DNA of 64,000 bases from Symsagittifera roscoffensis (Eukaryota > Xenacoelomorpha > Acoela > Convolutidae). Positions 50,897 through 60,139 of the stretch are shown in pieces. Made by a program: the position numbers and the translations under genes. The notes under the pieces are model-generated. The model did no database searches, was not told where the DNA came from, and was given only the letters and a program-made list of their open reading frames with translations. The stretch lies in assembly GCF_963678635.1 (NCBI RefSeq), contig NC_087063.1, positions 78,267,617 to 78,331,616 of the forward strand, read 5' to 3'. Position 1 is the first letter of the stretch. Each line of letters begins with the position of its first letter.

Positions 50897-53800
50897 ATGT
50901 CCACGAAGTTGAACATGAATACCCTGACGTGTCGGGAGGACGCGATGAGAATGATTGGCGGAGAAAGTCCCACAGTGTCGCGACTATATCGGATACCGGG
51001 CGTGGATTGGCTGCTAGCAGAGCAGGAGCAGTTCAGCTCTATAACTACGCTCCGGCATGCAGACTTGAATGGGTTGCCTCAGGACAATACCTTTGGACCT
51101 TTGAACACCCGGTCTCTTACGGACGTCCGACAGAGAGCCCGGGAATTGACGCCACCTGCTCGCAAGGGCAAGTTTCAGGCAGAGAACAAGCCCAATAACA
51201 AGCATCACAAGATGTACAGGCAGTTTGCTAAACCACTCGGTCAGACGCCTGGCGAGTATTCGAGGGACTACCCCCGGACGACCACGGTGGATGGAGATGA
51301 CAAGAGATATGGGAAACTGAAGGCCCCAATAGGCGACGGCCTATTTGCAGCTTATGATCCTTTAGATATGAAAGCTGCCAAGTATCTGATTGTGGCCAGT
51401 TCCGATTATCTCTATACGCCCCGTTCTCTCTTTTGGCCCGACGTGATTTTCTTGACGGCGCCTAAATTGGACTGGGGACAGGCAATAGGCATGATGATAA
51501 GTGTACGAAGGGTGGTCAGCATGGAGCCGCATGTGATAGTGGTTGCAGGCTCAAATGATCATCTGCAAAGCAGGGGCTTGTTGTCACGTCTGACGGATGG
51601 GTCGATCCCGAGCAACGAGGTCATAGGGGAGGCGATAATGACATTGCTCTCGGCGATGGCTGAGGTAGAAGCAGCAGCAAAACAACGTTTCACCCAAAAT
51701 GTGTTGAAGGTGGTCTTTGTGTTGTCACCAGGGTACGCTGCATTGCCAGAACCCCTTCAGTTTGTGTACACAATGGTCACAACGATAGCAGAGGGGAGGT
51801 TCAACGTGATATTTCCTGCCCCGAACAGAGTAGTAGATCCAGACAATTGCTACCCGTCCCGATCTGAGCTTCCCGCCGTTTGGGCTGACATTTCCAATGC
51901 CATACAGGGGCTCAAAGATTGTAGCACAACTCGGTTGGTGCTAGATGAGGTTCTGGGGTTGGAGCTGTCCAACTTTGCCAGATTGCTGAAGTTAAGACCA
52001 GGGGTGGATGACGATCATCTGTTAGTACAACAGGTGGCTGATGATCTCTGGTTCAGACAGATGGATCATGCCGAGAATGAGCAAGGCAGGACAGTCAGGA
52101 AGAACATGACATCAGCGGAAGAAGATCTCATGGCAAAGGCTTTGCGCACGAAGCCGCACAATAACGTATGGTTGTACTTGTCACCAAGGCTGTGCACCTT
52201 GGGTGAGGAAGCGTTCGAGCATGCGCCGGCAGTGATAAAAGAGATACACGTGTATCTGAAAAACTTGTTTGATGCCCGGGAGTTAGCTGGGGGCATGATG
52301 TTGAAATTGATGCAGGACGTAAACACGATGTCGCTGGACAAGTTCCAAGCTGACGTGCTAGCCACGAGGGCACATTACGAACGATCGGATGCCATCCTGG
52401 GTGGAATGGGAGTGGGATGGACGCCATCCTTCCTGTCGACGTGCTATCCTAGGGCATCCCGGAACCTGATCGCGAGTTTTGTCAAGGACATCAGGAAGTT
52501 GTCGATTGGCCTGGTATTAGCCTTATACGTGACATTTGGTCATGAAAAATTCGTGAAGGGGCCGGCGAATCTCTTCACCCAAGCGTTGGCAGATTTGAGA
52601 TTGGATGGACTCCTGACTCTGATTGCCATGACCTACGGTCGACTGGGTGATTTGCTTGTGCTGTTGCGTTACCCTGAACAACTACAGGGACCGAGTCGTG
52701 AGTTCAATGCACAGTTGGAAACCGCCTCGCTCAGGAAGATGAAAGACTGGAGGACTCTCCTGCTCCAATATCTCTTGCAACAAAACAGAAGCGTCACGGG
52801 AGAAGATAAGGTGGCGACGGATGCGGGTGAGTTTAAGCAATATTGTGGCATGCCCTTGCTGACAGATTTGGCTGTCATGATGCGGATCGATCCGTTGGCT
52901 CTGATTCACGGACTGCGGGAATTCGTCACGGTGATGTATGGATCGGTGATGTCTTTCGCGTTCCCGGACGTGCAAGTCAAGGCATACAGGAATTCTGTGT
53001 TGTATGTCAACCTGGTCTCAGTCGTGGACTGTTCCGTGCTGAACTGGGTAGAGCAGAGGGAGTTGAGAGGGCTGGCCACTGACGATAGGCTGTTCGGAAG
53101 AATAGCGGAGCCAGGTTGGATGTTGATGGATTTCAACAACCACTTCAAGTGCCGAATGGGCCGTGAGGACCTTTCTCACATCCAGTTTAACCCGAAGCTT
53201 TGGAATTTGAGACCAGTAGTGAAGAATACAGGAGCGGCTATGGGAGTCCCACTCCTACCAGAGGCCTATGCACACGCGAAAGAGAACCAGCAAGCGTGGC
53301 TTTCTGGGTCCAGGCCGCTGCCGGACCAATGCCCTCGATATCCACCGATAAGGAGGATGTTGTTGGGAGTCACATCTCCCATCATTGCCCCTCGCATCGG
53401 AGCAGCTCGTGATGCAGAGAAGAGAATGTTGAAGTGGAGTGAAGGGATGGAGCCGCGCTTCATAGGCTGGAATGTTGCAGCCGCGCACACGTTTGACTTC
53501 TCATTTCCTGATGCTTGGAGTAGGAAAAAGATCAAGGCACTACCTTCCAGGAGACCAGAGGTCTCGGCCGAAATGTGGAACGAAGTGTATTCTCCCACAG
53601 ATGATTTATCAAGACTGAAGTGGTCAGGAGAAGTGAAAGTAGTGATGCTGGAAGTGGCAAAGGAGAGCAGAGGAGGCTCATACATAACAATAGAGGATCT
53701 GGCACCACATGGCGAGGAGTCCGTAGAATTCCTCGTGAACGATGAATTGTTTTATCACGTAGGAGACATGACCGTACCGGCTCGGCCGGACTCGGGCATA

Positions 53801-54883
53801 GACTCACGACAAGGACCTTCAGGACCCAAGCCGAAACCTGATGCAGGTGATGATGAATTGATGGATCAGGACGATGACGACGACGACATCGAGGGAAAGA
53901 CGGGAAAACCGGGTGAGACAGATCTGGGAGCGTTGGAGAGAGACTTGTTAGAATACCGGTTTAGTGAAGACGACGATGGGGCAGTCGATGGGAGTCTGTT
54001 GCTAATGACGCCATCGTCTTTCATGTCCCCTACAAAGGAGGCGTCGGTCGACTTATCCCCGATGGACCCAATAAGCCAGGCGAGAGAATGCCGAAGCAGG
54101 GATCCTCAGAGATTGCTCCATGAGTCACCATTGAGGAGAAAAATCGAAGAATCAATGAGGGTATCCTTCCTGAGTACGCTGCCGGAAGAGGAATGGGAGA
54201 AATATCAAAGTGAGTTAGAAGGCAAGACAGGGGCAACCTGGAGCCGAGTGAATTTCATGGAAAGATCATGGGACGTGATAAGGCGATATGGGACGCAGTC
54301 CATAATGAAGGTGGGATTGAACCAACCCATCATGCGTGAGCTCCTGGAGAATATAGTGAACTCCATGGAGTTGGATGTTCTGACCGAGTCAGTTACAGAA
54401 GACAGTGCCGATGATCAGCAAGTCGCAAAGAAATTACCTATCAGACGAGCCAGGAAGGGGCTGAAGCGACTAAAAGGGAAAACAGGAAGTCGAGCCGTGA
54501 ACCCGAGAGTGGTGAAGTCGAGAGCCAGCGCAGTGGTGGCCTCTTTAACGAGCGCAGGTCGTTCAGGCGAGAGCGGGCAAGGAGATGGTGCAACACTGAC
54601 AGGGGGAGAAAAAGAGAATCTGATACCCCCTATGCTCTTGGCAGGTCTGACCACGACCGCCGTAAGATCAAAGAAAACAGCACGAACCCTGGCAGACACC
54701 AAATTAGAGATGGAGATCATCAGTCAATGTGGATCTGGAGGACTTGAAGATTACAGGCCCTCGCGGACCAACATGGCCAAGTTGAAACTGGAAGGACAAC
54801 TCGACGTGGTCGAGTACAGTCGGGTCACTGTGCGGAATCGGTCCACATGGGAGATCCAGCAGGTGGTTATGTGGAGATGTTGA
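50897..54883 (+). CDS. 1328-aa accessory protein with a degenerate SGNH-like region
   Basis: ATG at 50897, 63 nt after the SGNH ORF stop. About residues 160-350 resemble an SGNH fold: KYLIVASSDYLY where GDSL should be (Ser 168-169, no Gly-Asp-Ser), VIVVAGSNDHLQ with a good block III (Gly 218, Asn 220, Asp 221), and the strands VVFVLSPG and FNVIFPAP. The DxxH end block is not recognisable (VDPDNCYPS instead), so it is probably inactive. Residues about 350-970 are unassigned and helical. An acidic run lies at about 985-1000 (MDQDDDDDDIEG) and a basic, possibly nuclear-targeting stretch at about 1180-1215 (RRARKGLKRLKGK). Fully open over 4 kb. It overlaps the next frame by 37 nt. No family recognised for most of it. 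Confidence 0.8.
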   Translation: MSTKLNMNTLTCREDAMRMIGGESPTVSRLYRIPGVDWLLAEQEQFSSITTLRHADLNGLPQDNTFGPLNTRSLTDVRQRARELTPPARKGKFQAENKPNNKHHKMYRQFAKPLGQTPGEYSRDYPRTTTVDGDDKRYGKLKAPIGDGLFAAYDPLDMKAAKYLIVASSDYLYTPRSLFWPDVIFLTAPKLDWGQAIGMMISVRRVVSMEPHVIVVAGSNDHLQSRGLLSRLTDGSIPSNEVIGEAIMTLLSAMAEVEAAAKQRFTQNVLKVVFVLSPGYAALPEPLQFVYTMVTTIAEGRFNVIFPAPNRVVDPDNCYPSRSELPAVWADISNAIQGLKDCSTTRLVLDEVLGLELSNFARLLKLRPGVDDDHLLVQQVADDLWFRQMDHAENEQGRTVRKNMTSAEEDLMAKALRTKPHNNVWLYLSPRLCTLGEEAFEHAPAVIKEIHVYLKNLFDARELAGGMMLKLMQDVNTMSLDKFQADVLATRAHYERSDAILGGMGVGWTPSFLSTCYPRASRNLIASFVKDIRKLSIGLVLALYVTFGHEKFVKGPANLFTQALADLRLDGLLTLIAMTYGRLGDLLVLLRYPEQLQGPSREFNAQLETASLRKMKDWRTLLLQYLLQQNRSVTGEDKVATDAGEFKQYCGMPLLTDLAVMMRIDPLALIHGLREFVTVMYGSVMSFAFPDVQVKAYRNSVLYVNLVSVVDCSVLNWVEQRELRGLATDDRLFGRIAEPGWMLMDFNNHFKCRMGREDLSHIQFNPKLWNLRPVVKNTGAAMGVPLLPEAYAHAKENQQAWLSGSRPLPDQCPRYPPIRRMLLGVTSPIIAPRIGAARDAEKRMLKWSEGMEPRFIGWNVAAAHTFDFSFPDAWSRKKIKALPSRRPEVSAEMWNEVYSPTDDLSRLKWSGEVKVVMLEVAKESRGGSYITIEDLAPHGEESVEFLVNDELFYHVGDMTVPARPDSGIDSRQGPSGPKPKPDAGDDELMDQDDDDDDIEGKTGKPGETDLGALERDLLEYRFSEDDDGAVDGSLLLMTPSSFMSPTKEASVDLSPMDPISQARECRSRDPQRLLHESPLRRKIEESMRVSFLSTLPEEEWEKYQSELEGKTGATWSRVNFMERSWDVIRRYGTQSIMKVGLNQPIMRELLENIVNSMELDVLTESVTEDSADDQQVAKKLPIRRARKGLKRLKGKTGSRAVNPRVVKSRASAVVASLTSAGRSGESGQGDGATLTGGEKENLIPPMLLAGLTTTAVRSKKTARTLADTKLEMEIISQCGSGGLEDYRPSRTNMAKLKLEGQLDVVEYSRVTVRNRSTWEIQQVVMWRC

Positions 54884-57159
54884 AAGCGAGAAACTCCGCG
54901 AGAGGGCACCTGATGGCTTGGAGCGAGAAGCGAGCCATGCAGGAATATCTGAAAGAGCTTACGGAGAATTCAAACTTAAATCGAAAAGAATACGGCACGG
55001 TAATGTCCTCTGAAGCGAACGAAATCGGATTGGAAAAACTACTAGAAATTTCCTGGAGGGCGGCCCTCCAGAGATACTTCGACGAGCCGATGCATGCACC
55101 TGCTACGGTGGCAGCATACCTGGCTCATCCTTGCATGAGAACCGATCTGCAAGTACGGTTGGCTTGGTGCTTGATGGGCATCAAGAGGGCGGAATATGAA
55201 GCCAGTAATGATTCGAAATCACGGGAACAGGAGCTGGAGTTGATGGAAGCTCTTCGAGCGTTGATTTCAAAAGACGATTCTGCGATAGCATGGGCTAAGC
55301 GTAAAGATGCCCTTTGCTTTGTCAGGTTCGTAGTGGATCGTATCCCCACTCCTGTTTTGGGAGAATGTATAAAGATCATTCGGCAAAAGGGAGTTGATTG
55401 CGAAAGGAACTTCCTTAGAGCACTCCTGGAACTCTATCAGGACATGCCGTTGACTGTACCAAATAAGGAGTCGAATGACATGGAGAGCTATCGCAAGTTG
55501 GAAGAGGTGAGAAGATATTCCAACAAAGAATTGAAAGTGAGCCGGGAGTTGATAGAAGCAGTCAAGGGACAAAAAGACTTTGCAACACTAGGGAGACTGA
55601 AGTCGTTCCAATATGTGTCTGGCATACCGGGGATGGCGTATAATCCCTTCGTGAATGAAGAAGCCAGGGAAGCGTACTTCGACTATGAGCAAGTCATAGT
55701 ACTCAATTTCTGGGTTGAACGGATTAAAGAAAATGGAATGCTGATGGTGGAACAACCCAAGCTGGGAATTATCTTGGAAGAACGAGTGGTCGAACCCTCG
55801 GTTCCCGAGCTAAAGGGGCAAGTGAGTTTTGATTGTGGTTCTTGGGACGGTCCCTTGAAAACCAGTCTAGTAACGATGTGGGAACTCATGGAGCCTTCTT
55901 GGTGCCCTCATCCTAACGCCGGTTTAATCTGGAACATGACGGAGGATATCACGTTAGACCTGGATGATGACCCGAGTTTGCATGATCTGGCCATGATACA
56001 TCATCTGCTGGCCATGAGGTTGACGAAGCGGAAGAGCAACCCATCCACGGAGCTGTCCGAGGAAGGTCCATCGAGCAATTGGTTGAAGCAAGGCACAGGC
56101 TTGGCTCAACATAGTGGGATGGAAGGACGTGTTTGTAACCTGGGGCACTGTCTGATTACGCTGAGCGAGCAGCATCGACAACTGGCACGATTGTACGGAA
56201 GATTGAGCATGTCGGATAAGAGTGGCATGGAATTGGTCGCGGACTGTCATGGGGTGACGGATGTAAACTTGATCACAGCCTTGGGATTTTGTAGCATGAA
56301 GAGTTCGATAGAATCGCTTGAGCGCCTGGAGCGTGCCCATGAGCTAGTGACGTCCCTCAGCGTGGAGGTATTCCCTGGAGCATTGCAGACGGAGCAGAAG
56401 ATCGGAGGCTGGAGGGAAGCTCTGGAGAACGAGATGAATCTGAAAGATAGTGAGGCCTATCATAAAACTACTGGTTCAAAATATCTGGTGGGTTCAAGCT
56501 CCGCACCATATTGCAGTAGTAGATATCCTACACACATGGTGGTGATGGATGCGAGGACACAGCAGGTGTTGATTGACCAACTTTTCTCTGTGCCAAAGTG
56601 CGTGAGGTTGGCCAGAATGTCGGAGAGGTCATGTGAATTGTTGGCGAAGATCTATCGGGCAGTCCCGAACAGATCTGAAGGCGAGTTGCAAGACGTAGTG
56701 GGTGAAGAGTTTCTGAGATTAAACGAAGGCAATGTGAGTGAGTTCCAGAAGCAGAAAGCGAGTGGAGCGTTACCCACTGAATTCCCCACCATAGAAGAGA
56801 AAGACGACTTACACAGAATTCTGATGGAGGTGGAACCGTTGCTGGGAGCCTCAGGGTATCGGACTCGAAGGAACATAGTGAGAACCCATGGGGAGTATTC
56901 TTGCAACTGCTTGGCGCAGACGTTGTGGTACCCCAAACGCGGGAATCTGATGCTAGTATGGGACGTGGAGGAGTTATACTCTACGGGGTTGCCCGATCAG
57001 AATCAACAGGTGTCAATCGTGGTGGTTAGTGCCATGCTGGCAGTGAGATGGCTGGAGGCTAACGCGGACACAAGTGAACAGGAGACGGCCGTGCCGACTC
57101 CTGAGCAGCTGAGCAACGTGAAGATGAGTCGTGAATTGGATCTTTTCAGAACCACCTAA
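54847..57159 (+). CDS. 770-aa accessory protein, unrecognised
   Basis: ATG at 54847, inside the last 37 nt of the 1328-aa ORF and in the minus-one frame relative to it. It could therefore be translated by termination-reinitiation or by frameshift fusion. Largely helical, Glu/Leu/Arg-rich; no signal peptide or clear membrane segment. Notable patches: WRAALQRYF (near residue 68), MAYNPFVNEEAREAYFDYEQ (near 265), EYSCNCLAQTLWYPKRGN (near 685) with two cysteines, and IVVVSAMLAVRWL (near 723). No domain recognised; it could be a structural or nucleic-acid-associated protein. Open throughout, in contrast to pol. Confidence 0.75.
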   Translation: MGDPAGGYVEMLKARNSARGHLMAWSEKRAMQEYLKELTENSNLNRKEYGTVMSSEANEIGLEKLLEISWRAALQRYFDEPMHAPATVAAYLAHPCMRTDLQVRLAWCLMGIKRAEYEASNDSKSREQELELMEALRALISKDDSAIAWAKRKDALCFVRFVVDRIPTPVLGECIKIIRQKGVDCERNFLRALLELYQDMPLTVPNKESNDMESYRKLEEVRRYSNKELKVSRELIEAVKGQKDFATLGRLKSFQYVSGIPGMAYNPFVNEEAREAYFDYEQVIVLNFWVERIKENGMLMVEQPKLGIILEERVVEPSVPELKGQVSFDCGSWDGPLKTSLVTMWELMEPSWCPHPNAGLIWNMTEDITLDLDDDPSLHDLAMIHHLLAMRLTKRKSNPSTELSEEGPSSNWLKQGTGLAQHSGMEGRVCNLGHCLITLSEQHRQLARLYGRLSMSDKSGMELVADCHGVTDVNLITALGFCSMKSSIESLERLERAHELVTSLSVEVFPGALQTEQKIGGWREALENEMNLKDSEAYHKTTGSKYLVGSSSAPYCSSRYPTHMVVMDARTQQVLIDQLFSVPKCVRLARMSERSCELLAKIYRAVPNRSEGELQDVVGEEFLRLNEGNVSEFQKQKASGALPTEFPTIEEKDDLHRILMEVEPLLGASGYRTRRNIVRTHGEYSCNCLAQTLWYPKRGNLMLVWDVEELYSTGLPDQNQQVSIVVVSAMLAVRWLEANADTSEQETAVPTPEQLSNVKMSRELDLFRTT

Positions 57160-57622
57160 AGCCATTGAAAGAATATGGTCAAGGCAAAGATTGATGCTTT
57201 GGTTCCGTGCAGTGATGACATCATGGATGTATGAACGCGCGAAGCGTCACATGTCGAGGAACACGGAAGCCTATCAATCTTTCCAGCTAGATATAGGACC
57301 AGGAGCCTATAAGAGAGCATTCCTGACGCACAGAAACGCGGTCACCACGGCAATGAAGCGGGTAGCTGGAGCGCCTTGTGTAACTGAAGATGAGAAGAAA
57401 GAGGTCTTAAGAGCTGACCTAGAACGAAATGTGAGCCTATGTCTTCACAACAGCTTTTGCAGGAACCGGGAGCAAAAGGTTTATGTTGTCTTGCTACCTT
57501 GTTGCAAACCGAGGCTGTTGGAACAGGAGAGTTGGGGCACGGCCCGCAACTCCATGGACATGCTGGAGAAAGTCCTAGAAGACAGCGAAGCTGAAGATCA
57601 GGATGGAAAAGCGATGGAATGA
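57131..57622 (+). CDS. Small accessory ORF downstream of the 770-aa gene (about 143-163 aa)
   Basis: Open from before 57131 in the plus-one frame relative to the 770-aa ORF, overlapping its last 29 nt. The first ATG is at 57194 (MLWFRAVMTSWMYERAKRHM), giving about 142 aa; a frameshift from the upstream ORF would give a C-terminal extension instead. Basic and helical at the start, with a cysteine-containing stretch (CLHNSFCRN, LLPCCKPR) and an acidic end (EDSEAEDQDGKAME). Unrecognised. Codon and GC composition match the neighbouring ORFs. Confidence 0.6.
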   Translation: MNWIFSEPPKAIERIWSRQRLMLWFRAVMTSWMYERAKRHMSRNTEAYQSFQLDIGPGAYKRAFLTHRNAVTTAMKRVAGAPCVTEDEKKEVLRADLERNVSLCLHNSFCRNREQKVYVVLLPCCKPRLLEQESWGTARNSMDMLEKVLEDSEAEDQDGKAME

Positions 57623-58181
57623 AGATGATGAACGAAGAGAACAAGTGAAGGCGTGAGCAAAGAAGAGAAGAGGAGGAGAAAAAACTTGATTGTCTTTGTG
57701 TGTTAAAACTTGAACCAATCAACCAAGTTTTGATTATTGAACTTGTTAAACTTTTTGTTTTGATCTAGTTTGGTCAGACCAAACTACAGTGTTGCAACTG
57801 CTAAAATTGTTGAAATTGTTGATTTTAGTTATGACTATTTATGTATGTATATATAGAACATAGGTGAGTATATTTACCTATTTAAACACGATTGAAGTTT
57901 TTAACCTGTGTAAGACACAATTTCACTGTGTGGCAACATGGTAAGTTTGAGTAAACTCGCTCGAGAAGGGTGGGTAACTCAATAACTTTCCTAGCCACAG
58001 AGTTTCTTAGTTTTAATATTGAAAGGACTGCATAAATAACTGATTATACTTGGCGAGTGACGTTAAGTTAATTTTCTTATGCGATTTGTAAGATTGATTA
58101 CAGAGAACTGGAATACTACTTGACGATAACCCGGTGTTATGCGATCAGTAGGGACATTGATGGGGACTTGTCCGGGGAGTA
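57623..58181 (+). other. 3' untranslated region of the giant element with polypurine-like end
   Basis: No gene. It runs from the last ORF stop to the right LTR. AT-rich in the middle (TATGTATGTATATATAG near 57840). The last bases are GGGGACTTGTCCGGGGAGTA (58162-58181), purine-rich in GGGGAG, immediately before the LTR TGT; this is the expected place of the plus-strand primer tract. Confidence 0.65.
58168..58181 (+). promoter_or_regulatory. Polypurine-tract-like motif next to the right LTR
   Basis: TTGTCCGGGGAGTA abuts the LTR start at 58182. Short and not purely purine, but its position is right, and the same 13-mer recurs at 47672 and in the pol linker. Confidence 0.55.
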
Positions 58182-59067
58182 TGTGCCATTCTGCCAGATG
58201 GCACAGCGCAACCTTCCGGTGACACGAAAAAGAACGAATAAAGGACTTATTAACGAAAAAGTATTGCGAAGGAGGGTAGGAATATTCTAGAATTTTTATT
58301 TTCAAAATTTCGATCGGAAGGGGAATATTTCTCAGAAATACAAAAAAGACGGCCATTTTGACGAATAACGACGAAAAAAAACAGAACAACGACAAATATT
58401 GTGAAAAACGGTCGCACAAGAGACGAGAAATACGAAGCTTTTTATCGTGGCAACAACATACGATAAGACCCTTATCAGTGGATATTAGTGGAGAAGGAAG
58501 CTTCAGTGGGGAAGGAATATTCCACGGAACCCTCCCGTACCACAAAATGGAAGAGATAAGATTGTTATCTCAGGAAGATTACGGGAGCGGAGGCTTGGTC
58601 CCCCAGAGACTGTTTTATGTGAAGGGACTGTATAAAACTGACTGTATAGCTACTTGGATGTCGTGAAACTTTATATTAACACCGGTATAGTTTGATATTT
58701 GAGAATATGAGTAGCTAGAAAGAGGAAAGGGTCAATCCATCTCAAATGGATTTAGTATAGAACTGTCACACAAAAACATATTAAAATAGGTTGTTCGAGC
58801 CGTGTTTTTAATGACAATCACGTAGTCTGAGGATCCGAGACTCAGCTATGTGGTTGTGTTCGCATGTAAACGAAAGCTGATCAAAAGTCGTTTGACTGAT
58901 GGCCTGAAAATAGTAACTTTTTACTTAGCCCTAAACAGACCAGAAAATCAACTGGCAAGGTCGAGACGGTGAAAAACGAGTAGGATTAAGGTAACTGACG
59001 CCTGCCAGTCGTTAATAGGTACTTTTTCTACGCTCCGTCGCTGTGTAGTATTTGGGCGAATGTTACA
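58182..59067 (+). mobile_element. Right LTR of the giant Ty3/Gypsy element
   Basis: 886 bp, TGTGCCATT...GGGCGAATGTTACA, same orientation and length as 25866-26751. Differences seen by eye include A for C in AAAGGACTTATT, T for C in AAATACAAAAAAG, G for A in TTTAGTATAG, and G for C in GCTCCGTCGC. TATAAA box kept at 58631. Confidence 0.9.
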
Positions 59068-59613
59068 ATCATCTCAATATAAAAACTCTTTTTAACATTA
59101 GAAATATAGAATCGAAACGAAGTCATTGAAACTAGTGGGACAAAGGTAAATCATAAAACCAGATAAATTGAATCTACTCCATCCATTATGTAACATTCGC
59201 CCGGAAGTTGTAACATTCGCTCAGAAGTACATACCGACGAAAAAAAAGGAGCAAGGTTAAGAAACGACTGGCTAGCGTCTAAACACAGCCTCCTATGCTT
59301 TTAACCGTCTCTACCGAAGCCAGTTTTTTGTGTGGTCCTCGGTACTCTAGAATGTGCATGTAGCCCGGAGCTGCGTCAAATGGATTCGATCCCGTAGGCA
59401 TGATGTCGTATAAACACCCAGGAGTGCCATAAAAACACTATGTAATAGTCGCCTACTTAAGTCACCTATGAGGTCAAAGAAAAATAGGCCCCATAACCAT
59501 TGGCTCAAGAGTCAGGGACACTATCTCTTGTGTTTTTCTACCTCAAACGGTCGGAGCCAATTCGGTTCACTAACGACATGAGACTACAAACCGCGTTACA
59601 GCTTTAAGGATAC
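59068..59613 (-). repeat. LTR-end remnants of sister elements, minus strand
   Basis: The complement of the LTR 3' terminal word GGGCGAATGTTACA lies at 59189-59202, and a one-base variant at 59209-59222, in tandem 20 bp apart and facing the right LTR. Farther on, 59416-59445 read in reverse gives TTACATAGTG and then TTTTTATGGC and CTCCTGGG, matching the LTR-leader junction of the giant element at 26747-26774. These are pieces of related elements in opposite orientation, probably nested insertions. Confidence 0.6.
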
Positions 59614-60139
59614 TACCAAATCCCCCCCCCACTCTAGAAATAAGAACGCTCCCATGCTTAGGTCTCAAAATACCCAAAACGCCGTTAAAAACAGGGTCGG
59701 AACCTTACGCTTACGGTTAGTTTTTATTAGACAGTGGACCTTTGATCCATTTCAGATGTATCAACCTAAAACTCTCCTTAACTCAACATAATAATGTAAA
59801 ACAAACTCAAAAAATTTAAATTGGGTACCTACATACCGACACAACTTCTAAAATCGAGTACCTAAATTAATAAGTTACTCTAGAATTAACCCAGTAATCA
59901 AGTTTAACTCGAGAAGTTTGAAGTGAGTAAGTTTTAACTCAAGACACAAGTTTTCTGTTCTGACCCTTGGGCAGCTTCAGCTGTCCACCTTTCCACCGAA
60001 AGTTTACTCTGGTCCATTCAATTCTTTTTTGTCTCTTCTCGTCCCGACTTGTTCTTTCTCTAGGAATGAGACAGCTCTACTCTCGTTCGATTTACACGGC
60101 GGAATTGCGAACAGCAATTTCACGCTCCTATAATTTGGA
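59614..60139 (-). repeat. 526-bp direct repeat R1
   Basis: Starts TACCAAATCCCCCCCCC and ends CTCCTATAATTTGGA; recurs at 61654-62179 with about four substitutions. The ends CCAAAT and ATTTGG are inverted. Together with R2 it brackets a piece of pol. It may be an LTR of a sister element, but it lacks TG...CA ends. Confidence 0.75.

Noticed and set aside
53266-53685. Minus-strand 139-aa ORF in the 1328-aa gene
   Set aside because: Shadow frame; the plus-strand frame is open for 4 kb and is the better gene.
29808-57622. Dozens of minus-strand and alternative-frame ORFs of 60-160 aa over gag, pol and the accessory ORFs
   Set aside because: They are shadows of long plus-strand frames, have no recognisable motifs and mostly start at non-ATG codons.
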